Below are positions 8,592 through 17,719 of a stretch of 33,854 bases of DNA, piece after piece. A program made the translations under genes and the position numbers. Origin of the DNA: Methylococcales bacterium (GTDB lineage Bacteria; Pseudomonadota; Gammaproteobacteria; Methylococcales; Methylomonadaceae); NCBI GenBank assembly GCA_023145835.1, contig JAGLDH010000113.1, positions 1 to 33,854 of the forward strand, given 5' to 3'. The notes under the pieces were generated by a model. That model had not been told where the DNA came from, did no database searches, and saw only the letters and a program-made list of their open reading frames with translations. Numbering within the stretch: position 1 is the first letter of the stretch; each line of letters starts with the position of its first letter.

Positions 8592-10991
8592 TTATTCAAC
8601 CGTAGCGCTAAGTTTTTTCAGTAACACCTCTGCCACCTCTTTTTCAACAAATTGCTCTTGTTGACTACCTTCTATCTTTAATGCTTTCTCCAAGAACCTG
8701 ATGGCTTCTGAAATATTTTCAGATTTATAATGAGCAACACCTAAATGATAATTAAATACAGCAACATTAGGCTCTTTTGAAATAACTCGCTCTATCACTT
8801 TCACAGCCTCTTTTACATTTCCATTTTGCAATAATGCCCACCCATACGTATCTAAAAAATAAGGATGTTTAGACGTTTCAAAACGCCTAGCTAATTCTAC
8901 AGCTCGCTCTAAATCTATTTTTTCTGAAGAATGATCTATCCATAAAGACACTAAATTATTAACAGCAACATCTGCATTAGAGTGCTTTTCTACAATTCTT
9001 TCATATACTTTGATAGCGTTATCATAATCAACTTGAGATTCATAAACTGATGCCAATAATAGCCCTAATTGCATATTATCTGGTATTTTTTTCAATCCTA
9101 GGTTATAAACGTCAATAGCTTTGGCTTTCTCGTTCTGATTTATATGAATATGGGCTATCGACTCATAAAACTGATAAACCTCTGGCCACTGCTCAGCACC
9201 TTTATTTAAAACATTGATGGCTTTACTCCAATTCTTATCTAAACTAAGTAACTGACCTTTGTATAAAAGAGGATAAGAAAGTGTTGGATTCTTTTTTATG
9301 AATTCATCAAGATAAGTATGCATTTTTTTTCGTTGCTTTAATTCTTCATAGCAAATAATCATACTTTTTAAAGCATCAGATAATGTTGGTGCATCAGCTA
9401 AAGTAAGCTTATATCTACTTATAGCTTCTTCATAATGACCCTGACCATGAGAAATTTTACCACTTAAATAATTTGCAAAGCTCTTACCTTTCGGCTGAGC
9501 TGCGATTAGGTCAACTACCTTTTGTGAGCCTTCCCAATCCTTCTTTAATAACCGAAGTTTAGCAAGAGCTTGCATAGCACCCGTATGATTTGGTTTTATT
9601 TTAAGTGCATTTTTCAACAACTCTTCAGCACGCCCAACATCTTGACTTTCTATCATACGAGAAACGACAGGCATTACCGCAGAAAAATTCCCTGGATTTA
9701 ACTCCAGAGCTTTTCTAAAATTTTCTTCTGCTAGTTCAGGCGACTCTTTTATAAGGAAAGCTTGACCAAGTAACACCATTGCTTCATCAGATTTTGAATA
9801 ATCTCTCAAAATACTGCGTAAATCAGTAATAGCATCATCAGTTGATCCATCAATAAGGCTTATCCGGGCTTTTAATAACAACGCATCATAATTTCTTTTG
9901 TCAATGTTCAATATATCTTCAACAAAGGTTAAAGCACCAGAATTATCACCTTCTTGTATAGCAAATCTAGCTAAAATAGATTTTGCCTTTATCTTATCTT
10001 TATTATCACTACTATGCTCTACTATCCATCTCAGTGGTTTTTTTGCCTCACCCTCTTTTTTTTGTAAAACATATAAGTTAGCAAGCTTGAAATGCAACCC
10101 CATTTCAGAAGGGTTATTTTTAATGAATTTATTTAAAGTAGCTTCTGCATTTTTAATATCTTTTTGTAACAAAAAATCTACTAAAATCAACTTAGGTTCT
10201 AATTGATCACCATTTTTTTCTACTACATCCTGTAGCAAATCATATGCATCAGTATTTCGCTGAATATTGACATAAAATTTAGCTAACGCATAAGAAAAAT
10301 CAAGCCTGGAAGGAAACCGCTTAATTATTTCCTGATAATCCTGCTCAACAAGTGCAATATCTTCTCTCTTCAAATGAACTCGTAATTTAAGAAGGTATAA
10401 TGTTAGTTCATCTGAATTTTTTTCTAATGCATCATTTATTTTTTTCTCTGCATTAGCATAATCTTCTTGTGTTAAAAAAACACCGACCATTAACCCAAGT
10501 GCATCAATATGGCTTGGATCAATGACTAAAGCTTTTTCAGCTTCTGTCAAAGCAGCTTGAGTATCTCCCTGCTTCAATAAAACAGCTCCATTTAAGGCAA
10601 TAACGTCTGGATTATCAGCCTTAGTAATTAATAATGAATTTATTTCTATTTCTGCTTTACTTACATCTCCAGATAATAAATATAACTTTGCTAATTTTAA
10701 TTTTGCATCATGGTTTTCTGGATTAAGATCTATGGCTTGTGAAAGACTGGCGTACATTTCTTTCCAACTTTGTTGTTTTTCATGAACTAATGCCAAATAA
10801 TAATAGGCTTCGCCCAGTTTCCCATTAATTTGCAATGCATTTTTTAATTCTAACTTTGCTTTGTCATAATTTTCTTTTTCATAATAAGATTTTGCACTTG
10901 TTAAATATTCTTTTGATCGGTCACTTGAATCACCACAGCCCTGTAAAATTAAAGCACACGCCAACAAAAGTAATTTATTTTTATTTCTCAT
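8592..10991 (-). CDS. TPR-repeat lipoprotein, PEP-CTERM/XrtA system type
   Basis: Large periplasmic lipoprotein built almost entirely of tetratricopeptide repeats, roughly twenty, from residue 25 to the end. The signal peptide ends in the lipobox LQGC (C19 lipidated). Repeats such as YYEKENYDKAKLELKNALQI and AEENFRKALELNPGNF show the W/L-G-Y-A-F-A-P spacing. It resembles the long TPR lipoproteins (TIGR02917, PrsT type) that accompany exosortase A clusters, though at 799 aa it is shorter than the roughly 900 aa I expect for those. Such proteins probably scaffold polysaccharide assembly or export. AAGGG five bases before the ATG supports the start. It ends at its own terminator. Family name is moderately sure, TPR nature is certain. 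Confidence 0.85.
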   Translation of the reverse strand: MRNKNKLLLLACALILQGCGDSSDRSKEYLTSAKSYYEKENYDKAKLELKNALQINGKLGEAYYYLALVHEKQQSWKEMYASLSQAIDLNPENHDAKLKLAKLYLLSGDVSKAEIEINSLLITKADNPDVIALNGAVLLKQGDTQAALTEAEKALVIDPSHIDALGLMVGVFLTQEDYANAEKKINDALEKNSDELTLYLLKLRVHLKREDIALVEQDYQEIIKRFPSRLDFSYALAKFYVNIQRNTDAYDLLQDVVEKNGDQLEPKLILVDFLLQKDIKNAEATLNKFIKNNPSEMGLHFKLANLYVLQKKEGEAKKPLRWIVEHSSDNKDKIKAKSILARFAIQEGDNSGALTFVEDILNIDKRNYDALLLKARISLIDGSTDDAITDLRSILRDYSKSDEAMVLLGQAFLIKESPELAEENFRKALELNPGNFSAVMPVVSRMIESQDVGRAEELLKNALKIKPNHTGAMQALAKLRLLKKDWEGSQKVVDLIAAQPKGKSFANYLSGKISHGQGHYEEAISRYKLTLADAPTLSDALKSMIICYEELKQRKKMHTYLDEFIKKNPTLSYPLLYKGQLLSLDKNWSKAINVLNKGAEQWPEVYQFYESIAHIHINQNEKAKAIDVYNLGLKKIPDNMQLGLLLASVYESQVDYDNAIKVYERIVEKHSNADVAVNNLVSLWIDHSSEKIDLERAVELARRFETSKHPYFLDTYGWALLQNGNVKEAVKVIERVISKEPNVAVFNYHLGVAHYKSENISEAIRFLEKALKIEGSQQEQFVEKEVAEVLLKKLSATVE

Positions 10992-11342
10992 ACAAACCCT
11001 TATTTATTCAGTAATAACCGATCATAGATATAATGTGTGACCATCTAATTTATTTTCAAAATTCACCTTTTATCTCTAGAAAAACAAAGAGGTAAACAGT
11101 TTTTCTAGCACGTATCATCAGTACAGTTTAATAATAGAACATATTCTAATAAAAGCTATTCTATAAAACCAAAACTGAGGTAATAATACGTCGAAATAAA
11201 ACATACTGATGGCTATTTCTTTTGATAACAAATCTCTCTGTTAGTTTACTACTCACACTATAAAAAATGGACAAGACAAATATCTGTGATGTGTAATAAA
11301 CTAGTACAGTATACTACTTCCCTTAGAATTAGGAATAAGCAT
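10992..11342. other. Gap between two minus-strand genes
   Basis: No gene is visible. It holds a 10-bp inverted repeat (11076-11108, listed separately) and, nearer the TPR start, an AT-rich stretch that may contain its promoter. I could not define hexamers with confidence. Confidence 0.4.
11076..11108 (-). terminator. Candidate hairpin terminator or leader hairpin
   Basis: Perfect 10-bp arms, CTAGAAAAAC at 11076-11085 and GTTTTTCTAG at 11099-11108, with a 13-nt loop. It lies about 235 bp after the phosphatase-fold gene and 85 bp before the TPR gene on the same strand. The T-run lies within the stem only, so it could equally be a structured leader of the TPR mRNA. Confidence 0.4.
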
Positions 11343-12278
11343 CTAATTTTTAAAAGATAATAAAGTAACAACTGGATAATGGTCAGCCCCTCCATTATCA
11401 GCAGCAACATAAGTAGAATGTGAATTAAAATGTGTGCTAAAAAAAATATGATCAATCCGAATAAATGGAGTTAATAAACCTAAACGCCTAACAGAAGATG
11501 GAAAAGTAAATCCAAAACCAAAACCAGATTCTTCAAAAGCATCTTTAAGATGTTTTTTTAGTAATTTACAAGGATAATTTATACCTGTGGCATTAAAATC
11601 TCCAGCAATTATAATAGGTAATGTTTCATTGGATACTTGGTCTGCCATTTCTTCAACAGCTTTATATTGTTTGGTCGTGCTAAAGAAAGATTTTTTTAAA
11701 TGTACATTCCATACCCGAATTTTTCTCTCTGGCATTTCGATTATTATTGAGGATATTTTTGAACCATCTGTTTCATGAGTTACAATAGGGTAAGAGCTTA
11801 ATATCAAACCAATATGTTTATCATTATAGAAAAAAAGGCGAGTAGTATAACTCTTAGATAAAATATCCTTTAGAGCATATACATCAGAATCAGAGATCTC
11901 TTGTATAAACAAAATATCTGGCTTTTCTTTAAGGATAGCTCTCGAAACTGAGGCAATATCATGATTTCGTCCCATTTTACTAAATGTCATCACTTTGTAG
12001 ACTGGTTGACTCTCAGAAATTGTTATTTGTGAAGGTGTAAAAAGCGGTATATATAGGTATCCAATGAATAAAAGCAACAGAAGTGTAAAGAAGGCTAATA
12101 GTATTTTATTATAATGAATGGATACAACAAATAAAATTAGCATTACACCTAATATCCATGGTGCAATATAACTACCTAAACGAATAATGGTAAACTGTTC
12201 GTTTGTCACAACGAACAGCAAATACCAAGAAAGAATCGTTAAACAAAAGATCCAAGTAAAATAATTAATTATTCTCAT
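11343..12278 (-). CDS. Membrane-anchored endonuclease/exonuclease/phosphatase family protein
   Basis: Three N-terminal membrane helices (about residues 6-24, 36-54, 58-80) anchor an EEP-fold domain at about 93-311. Catalytic-type motifs are present: FIQE with E127, NVHLK with H193, AGDFNAT with D227 and N229, IDHIF with D276 and H277, and ADHYPV with D299 and H300. The usual asparagine of the first motif (V-x-T-x-N) appears as serine (VMTFS, S100), a possible change at the active site. The EEP fold includes DNases, sphingomyelinases and phosphoinositide phosphatases, so substrate cannot be told. The helices place the domain outside or at the membrane surface. It is transcribed towards the TPR gene, divergent from the beta-helix lipoprotein gene. 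Confidence 0.88.
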   Translation of the reverse strand: MRIINYFTWIFCLTILSWYLLFVVTNEQFTIIRLGSYIAPWILGVMLILFVVSIHYNKILLAFFTLLLLLFIGYLYIPLFTPSQITISESQPVYKVMTFSKMGRNHDIASVSRAILKEKPDILFIQEISDSDVYALKDILSKSYTTRLFFYNDKHIGLILSSYPIVTHETDGSKISSIIIEMPERKIRVWNVHLKKSFFSTTKQYKAVEEMADQVSNETLPIIIAGDFNATGINYPCKLLKKHLKDAFEESGFGFGFTFPSSVRRLGLLTPFIRIDHIFFSTHFNSHSTYVAADNGGADHYPVVTLLSFKN

Positions 12279-12629
12279 TTTTGAACAAATATAAATTATA
12301 GAGAAAATACCGGTTTTAAAACTAGAACTATGAAATCAGAATTAAATTTATCAACAAAAATGAGAATTAACCAACAATTTTATAACAAAAGTACTCATGT
12401 TATACCTAAGTACAGTAGAAAAAAACTTGATAAAGATCTATTGTAGTCATATGTCTTAAATAACAATACTTGTTTAACTAATAGTTTTCTACTCACTTTT
12501 TGACTTATTTTCTATAATAAAAAGAAGAAAACTTCTTTTAGTTTTAATTTATTCATGTCTTTTTCATGACTAATGAATCCAAACTTAAGTTAATTTTTGG
12601 CTATTTTTCAACCAAATAATATAATTATT
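12279..12629. other. Divergent intergenic region with promoters
   Basis: About 350 bp separates the phosphatase-fold gene and the beta-helix gene, which are transcribed away from each other. A perfect TATAAT (12513-12518) lies 112 bp before the beta-helix start without a matching -35 at normal spacing. No other structure was seen. Confidence 0.35.
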
Positions 12630-14063
12630 ATGAAAAAAATTAATTTCTTATTAGCATGTATTATTGCTTTGGTAGTTGGGTGTTATACTCAAACTCAACA
12701 TCCCCCTTCTGAAGTAATAGAAGTATCAGAAGTAGATTTAATCAACAAAGAAATCTCTTCAAACCCATCAGCAGGTGGACGCAGAGATCGAAGACGGGGC
12801 AATTCCTTTTATGTTGATCCTATTAATGGAAGCATGGATAACCCGGGATCATCTGACTTTCCATGGAAAACACTTGAAGAAGTCGTCAAGAATAATTTGA
12901 TTGAAACTAAAGACAAAAATGGAAATATCATAAACCAAGGTTCTCCTATTCATTCTGGTGACACAATTGTATTACGATCTGGGTTTCATGGTCATGTACA
13001 AATTAAAAATGCATTTAATGACAGAAAAATAACTGTAATATCAGAAAATGGTGAAGATCCCAAGCTTGCCGAACTCGAATTAATATCTGTTAAAAACTGG
13101 AAATTCAGTGGATTAACAATTAGTCCTGAATTTTCTAATAAGGCAATTAGAACAAATTATATTGTAGTTCTAGGTGATAATGGCAATCAAGGCCCCACAA
13201 GCAATGTCGAATTAGTAAATTCTCATATATTTACTTCTTCAACCCCTCCTGAAACACTAAGTTCTGGAGATTGGAAACTGGCAAAGATCGGCGTCTTATT
13301 GGGACGAAAGGCAACAAACCTACGTGTTCGAAATAATTACATCCAAACAACAGAATTTGGAATATCAGCAGCAGCCCCCGGATCAATAGTTGAAGGAAAT
13401 GTAGTTACAGATTTTTCAAAAGATGGAATAAGACTCATTTCAAGTAACACAATTGTTAAATATAATGTTATAAAAAACAATTATGTCGTTAACGTTAATC
13501 ATGATGATGGTATTCAAGGTTTTTCTTATAACGGAGTGGATCTAACGGATTCATCGGTCGTAGGAAATATTATTTTAAACAGAGATAAAAAAGGTAACCC
13601 CTATCCTGGAGAACTACAAGGCATCGGTTTTTTTGATGGCCCTTTCTATGATTTTCTACTCCAAGATAATGTTGTTATGTCTTTTACTTGGCACGGTCTC
13701 GCAATATACGATTCAGTGGGCGGAAAAATCCAAAGTAATTTTTTGTACACGCCGGATGAAATTGGTAATAATATTGGTGCAAGAATAACACTAGGAACAA
13801 AAAATAAAGGAGTAGATATAATTAATCTATTAGCAGGGAATATAGCTCATCACTATCTTTTCGAAGAGAGTGAATTATCAAAAAATGTTTTAAATTTAGA
13901 TATAGATGATATGTCAGAAGATAGCCAGATATTATTCATGAAAAGATTAAACAGTATGCTGGGTTTTATTAATGCCACCTATGGTGAAGTTCACAATAAA
14001 TCGACTAAAAAAAGAATCAACGAAGAGTTTATGCTTAACGGTCCAAGTTATTTATTTAATTGA
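12630..14063 (+). CDS. Lipoprotein with right-handed parallel beta-helix fold
   Basis: Predicted exported lipoprotein: MKKINFLLACIIALVVGC gives lipobox VVGC with C18 lipidated. After a linker and a basic patch (GGRRDRRRGN, about residues 49-58) the domain begins with FYVDPINGSMDNPGSSD and GDTIVLRSG, the standard opening of pectate-lyase-like beta-helix proteins. Repeating N-V-x-x-N turns then run along residues 180-400 (for example VRNNYIQTTEFGISA, IVEGNVVTDFSKDGIRL). Such proteins are usually polysaccharide lyases, epimerases or binders; I see no diagnostic catalytic motif. The frame extends upstream to a TTG at 12597, but ATG at 12630 gives a clean signal peptide, so I prefer it, although no strong ribosome binding site is seen for either. 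As first gene of the plus-strand sugar arm, it probably modifies or cleaves the locus polysaccharide. Confidence 0.82.
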   Translation: MKKINFLLACIIALVVGCYTQTQHPPSEVIEVSEVDLINKEISSNPSAGGRRDRRRGNSFYVDPINGSMDNPGSSDFPWKTLEEVVKNNLIETKDKNGNIINQGSPIHSGDTIVLRSGFHGHVQIKNAFNDRKITVISENGEDPKLAELELISVKNWKFSGLTISPEFSNKAIRTNYIVVLGDNGNQGPTSNVELVNSHIFTSSTPPETLSSGDWKLAKIGVLLGRKATNLRVRNNYIQTTEFGISAAAPGSIVEGNVVTDFSKDGIRLISSNTIVKYNVIKNNYVVNVNHDDGIQGFSYNGVDLTDSSVVGNIILNRDKKGNPYPGELQGIGFFDGPFYDFLLQDNVVMSFTWHGLAIYDSVGGKIQSNFLYTPDEIGNNIGARITLGTKNKGVDIINLLAGNIAHHYLFEESELSKNVLNLDIDDMSEDSQILFMKRLNSMLGFINATYGEVHNKSTKKRINEEFMLNGPSYLFN

Positions 14064-14798
14064 TTTCAGCAGGAAAAATATAAACTCTCTCTGTGCTATG
14101 GTTAGGTAAAGTAAGTATCTCCCTCCTTCTTTTCTTGTTATATTTTGGATGTTTAGAAAAGAGCTTCACATAACTCCATAGCACACAACCTTGAGTGGTT
14201 CATCAACACATATTTTAAAAACCAAAAATTGTTCTCTTCTTAGCACACTTACTTATTCCCCCTCTACTTGAAATACTTATAACCTAAAAAGTAGAAATCA
14301 TTCAATTTTCATTCATAATCAATCGTTACAATGTGACTTAAATAAGACTCTTCGCATAAATAATAAGCAACTAGCCCTAACTATCTATAAAATAAACTTT
14401 AAATCTACATCAAAGAACAAAAATGAGTAACGATCTCTGCACACTGAATATTACTGAAGCATATGACACAGCACTATTGATTAAATAATGCTTATTAAAA
14501 TTAAATAATCCTGACATCCCAGCTAACGAAATACAAATACATGAAATAAATATAAAAACAGAAGGTTTTTGATTACCTATACTCCCCAAAATATAGAAAT
14601 AATGTAACTATATTCCTTAAGATAATATACTTTAATAATAAATTAAAATCATAAAAAAATGATCAATAAAGAACGCCTATCTAATTTCTTACCATTGTCA
14701 TTAAATTTCAATTTTCCTATAAAAAAAACAATACATACTATTGATTAATAGTGTCCAACAAGATAGCCAGCATATAATTCTAGTCAGGATAAAACACA
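14064..14798. other. 735-bp gap between beta-helix gene and flippase gene
   Basis: No normal gene is visible. It contains a nested inverted repeat at 14092-14185 (separate entry). At 14423-14572 one reading frame (MSNDLCTLNITEAYDTALLIK, a TAA stop, then 27 more sense codons) could be a short decayed gene, but nothing supports expression. The last 40 bp carry an AGGAT ribosome binding site for the flippase gene. Confidence 0.4.
14092..14185. repeat. Nested inverted repeat, possible structured RNA
   Basis: Outer arms TGTGCTATGG (14092-14101) and CCATAGCACA (14176-14185) are a perfect 10-bp inverted repeat. Inside, TCTTTTCT and AGAAAAGA form a further 8-bp stem. The 94-nt unit begins 29 bp after the beta-helix stop codon. 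It could be a long 3'-UTR hairpin, a small RNA or a miniature repeat; only one copy was noticed here. Confidence 0.5.
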
Positions 14799-16073
14799 AT
14801 GTTTAAAAGAGGTATTAAAGGCTTAATATTAAGATTTTCAGGAGCCCTAGTGAATTTTATATTAACTGTTTTTATAGCCAAAAACATGGTTAAAGAGGAG
14901 TTTGGAAGTTATCAGCTTATTATAACTTTAATAGTAGGTATTAGTTTACTTTCAAGAGTAGGTATGGATACATTTTTATTATCGACTATACCTGGCGAAA
15001 ATATTAAAAAAAAAATAAACTTTTTTTTCCAACAAAGCATTTATTTAGTATTTCAATGCTCCATAGTCTTATTAGCATTCCTCGCAGCTGCATATTCACT
15101 TTATCAATATCTTATTAAAAATGGGTTTGGACTTGGGTTTGGTTTTGGGCACGGGATAGAGCAAAATATAATAGTCTTTATCGCTGTCATTCCCCAATCA
15201 ATTTATTTATTAATTTCAGCTTTTGAAAAAGCATCTGGTAATTCAAATAATTCATTATTTCTTAGTAGTGTCAGCTTTCCTTTTTTTATGCTAATAATCT
15301 TATTAATTGAACAAAATTTTAGCCTTACTCATATTACTAAAATGTACCTAGTTTCAAGTGTAATAGTAATGCTAACCTCATTTTTAATTACCTCAAAAAA
15401 AATAATACGTTTTAAGGGATCTTATTTTAAACCCAGGTATTCATTTTTTTTCTTACAAAAAGGTTTAAAATATTTACCTCACTCTCTCATAACATTTGCT
15501 CTTCTATGGCTAGACATCTTGATAATAGGTGCCATGTTAGAAGGAAATTGGACTGCAGACTATTCAGTTGCATCAAGAGTAACGTTAATTATTTTATTAG
15601 CCATGTCAGTTTATGATGCTCTAGTATCACCACAAATAATTAAGAGTTTTAAAAAAAATACAATAGTAGATTTTATTAACGAGATTAAAGGTTTTTTTTA
15701 TAAAACCATTATATTTATTTCATTTTTTGTAATTATTATGGTTTTCCTATCAGAGCATATAATCACTTTATTTGGGGATCAGTATTCATCTGCATTAGAT
15801 TGTGCATATATCCTAATTGCTGCTTATGGGGTTAAGTCCCTTGCATCTTTACCTGGCTATGCATTAATTGCAATGAATAAAATACATATAGTTAATAAAA
15901 TACTCATTGGTGCAGTGATACTTAATACTATTCTTAATTTAATTTTAATTACCGATTATAAAATAATTGGTGTTGCTATTGGCACATTAGTTACAAGTAT
16001 TTTTATAGTAATATTAAGTTATATTGGTATGTTGAAAAATTTCAAACAATTAAAAATTAAAAATGCTTTGTAA
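14799..16073 (+). CDS. Polysaccharide flippase (Wzx/MATE-like oligosaccharide flippase family)
   Basis: Inner-membrane protein expected to flip the lipid-linked repeat unit to the periplasm. It has about twelve hydrophobic segments, a conserved N-terminal RFSGALVNFILTVFIAKNM and VKEEFGSYQL, which match the Wzx polysaccharide biosynthesis family, and normal length (424 aa). The start is supported by AGGAT 11 bp before ATG. Its end overlaps the next gene by 11 bp. An unusual Gly/Phe tract (GFGLGFGFGHG, residues 109-119) sits in what should be a loop between helices. Codon choice differs between repeats, so this is not a recent slippage product. Substrate is unknown; the neighbouring transferases suggest a heteropolymer. 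Confidence 0.9.
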   Translation: MFKRGIKGLILRFSGALVNFILTVFIAKNMVKEEFGSYQLIITLIVGISLLSRVGMDTFLLSTIPGENIKKKINFFFQQSIYLVFQCSIVLLAFLAAAYSLYQYLIKNGFGLGFGFGHGIEQNIIVFIAVIPQSIYLLISAFEKASGNSNNSLFLSSVSFPFFMLIILLIEQNFSLTHITKMYLVSSVIVMLTSFLITSKKIIRFKGSYFKPRYSFFFLQKGLKYLPHSLITFALLWLDILIIGAMLEGNWTADYSVASRVTLIILLAMSVYDALVSPQIIKSFKKNTIVDFINEIKGFFYKTIIFISFFVIIMVFLSEHIITLFGDQYSSALDCAYILIAAYGVKSLASLPGYALIAMNKIHIVNKILIGAVILNTILNLILITDYKIIGVAIGTLVTSIFIVILSYIGMLKNFKQLKIKNAL

Positions 16074-17295
16074 TTTATATATAATAAGTTTTTTTATTCC
16101 TCTCGAAGTCTTTTTTAATTGGGGAGGATTAAGGTTAGAACCATATAGGGTTCTTCTTATTATTGGATTTATAAAGTATATAGCTGGTAAGCAAAAAAAA
16201 GATGATGGCTGCACAATATTAAATTACTATATTCTCTTTACATTTATCTCTTTAATAGTCAACCATGGGTTTGAATTTGCTTTAAAAACTTCTGGAATTT
16301 TATATTTAGAAGTTTGTATTAGCTACCTTATGGGTGTTATGTTCATTAGAGATATAGAAAGCTTAAAGAAAAAAATATATCTTTTAGCATCCTTGTATAT
16401 AATAATAATGTTACCTTCTTTAATAGAGTTTTTCACTGGAAATAAAATAATCCATAGCTTTTTTGAGAAAATAACAGGACATAAACAGCTTGCTGAAAAT
16501 TTATATAGTGAATCATACATAAGACTAGGGTTCACAAGAACAACTTCAGTTTTTTCCCACCCAATTTTGTATTCCATTTCAGCCACATTTATTATTCCAA
16601 TTTTTATTTCACTATATAGTTTAGAAGCTAAGAAAAAAACCATTCATTTATTTAAAAAAATGTCTGGACTTATCGTTGCTGTATTCATAGCTTTAACATC
16701 TGCTGGCATAAGCGTTATTATTATTCAAATCGCACTTAGATGGTGGTATAAAAATCAATATAAAATAGGAAATCTTCGAAAAATTATTATTACTTCCTTT
16801 TATACTTTACTTGTTATTATCCACTTTGGGTCAAATAGAGGAGTCATTAAATTTATTGCGACGAGTATTACATTAAATCCACAAACTGCTTATTACAGAA
16901 TATTACAATGGGAATACACTTTAGATGATATTGCAAATAATTTATTTTTTGGTATCGGGTACAACGACTTCACTCACCCAGAATGGTTCGCATCAAGTGT
17001 AGACTCCTATTGGCTACTTAATATGTTACAATATGGGGCTTTATCAACTATATTTTTATCCTATTTTTTTATTAAATTATTGAAAAAAACGTACTTTGAA
17101 TCTACAGTTAATGATACAAACAACGTAATATTGTTGGGATTTAGATTACTTATAATTTCAATAATCTTTGTAGGTTTTACTGTAGATTTTTTTGATAAAC
17201 TCCAACCTCTAATGTACTTTCTTCTGGGGGCTTCATCTTGGTTGTTTAAGGAAATAAACAAAGAAAATTATGAGAATAAAAATATTGTCAAATGA
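16063..17295 (+). CDS. O-antigen polymerase/ligase-like protein (Wzy-type)
   Basis: Polytopic membrane protein, about ten or more hydrophobic segments, 410 aa. It opens with LEVFFNWGGLRLEPYRVLLI, a pattern frequent in Wzy-type polymerases, and contains a large extracytoplasmic stretch (about residues 250-320) with FGIGYNDFTHPEWFASSVDSY, where Wzy proteins carry their functional loop. It should join repeat units after flipping. It overlaps the flippase gene by 11 bp and the acetyltransferase gene by 26 bp, so the three are cotranscribed. Sequence identity in this family is always low, so the exact bond formed cannot be told. Confidence 0.8.
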   Translation: MLCNLYIISFFIPLEVFFNWGGLRLEPYRVLLIIGFIKYIAGKQKKDDGCTILNYYILFTFISLIVNHGFEFALKTSGILYLEVCISYLMGVMFIRDIESLKKKIYLLASLYIIIMLPSLIEFFTGNKIIHSFFEKITGHKQLAENLYSESYIRLGFTRTTSVFSHPILYSISATFIIPIFISLYSLEAKKKTIHLFKKMSGLIVAVFIALTSAGISVIIIQIALRWWYKNQYKIGNLRKIIITSFYTLLVIIHFGSNRGVIKFIATSITLNPQTAYYRILQWEYTLDDIANNLFFGIGYNDFTHPEWFASSVDSYWLLNMLQYGALSTIFLSYFFIKLLKKTYFESTVNDTNNVILLGFRLLIISIIFVGFTVDFFDKLQPLMYFLLGASSWLFKEINKENYENKNIVK

Positions 17296-17719
17296 AAGCA
17301 TCTACAAATTAATAATATCCTTTAGACATTGGCTATTACATGCAATGAACATTTATTATAACAAAGTATATGGAATGTCTATTGATAAGACCTGCCGAAT
17401 ATCTCTTAAAGCAAAACTAGATAAAACCAATCCCGCAGGAATTGTTATTAATGAGTATTCTTATGTGTCATTTGGTGCTGTAATATTAACTCATGATTTC
17501 CCAAACAATAAATCATATTGTAAAACCATTATTGGAAAAAAATGTTTTATAGGATGTAATTCAATAATTCTACCTGGAATTGAAATTGGTGATGAGGTTC
17601 TTGTTGCTGCTGGTTCAGTTGTTACAAAAAACATTGAAAGCAACTCTTTAGTTGCTGGAAATCCTGCAAAAGTAATTAAAAAAATAACTACAAAAAATTA
17701 CGGACAAATTCAAGAATGA
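17270..17719 (+). CDS. Hexapeptide-repeat acyltransferase
   Basis: Left-handed beta-helix acetyltransferase expected to O- or N-acetylate a sugar from acetyl-CoA. Hexapeptide repeats cover about residues 50-130 (for example VSFGAVILTHD, IGKKCFIGCNSIILPGIEIGDEVLVAAGSVVTKNI) and it ends with the family signature NSLVAGNPAKVIKK. The catalytic histidine is likely H75 in ILTHDF. At 149 aa it is shorter than maltose O-acetyltransferases, typical for polysaccharide-cluster versions. It starts inside the end of the polymerase gene (26-bp overlap) and overlaps the next by 4 bp (ATGA), so it is translationally coupled within the sugar operon. Confidence 0.9.
   Translation: MRIKILSNESIYKLIISFRHWLLHAMNIYYNKVYGMSIDKTCRISLKAKLDKTNPAGIVINEYSYVSFGAVILTHDFPNNKSYCKTIIGKKCFIGCNSIILPGIEIGDEVLVAAGSVVTKNIESNSLVAGNPAKVIKKITTKNYGQIQE

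Noticed and set aside
9898-10206. Plus-strand frame inside the TPR lipoprotein gene
   Set aside because: It is a shadow of a strongly supported TPR gene on the other strand, with no ribosome binding site or recognisable domain.
11258-11455. Small hydrophobic minus-strand frame at the end of the EEP gene
   Set aside because: It overlaps the conserved ADHYPV end of the EEP protein in another frame and lacks independent support.
11495-11545. Gly-Phe hexamer repeat in the EEP gene as a microsatellite
   Set aside because: A glycine/aromatic run before TFP is common at this place in the EEP family, so it needs no special explanation.
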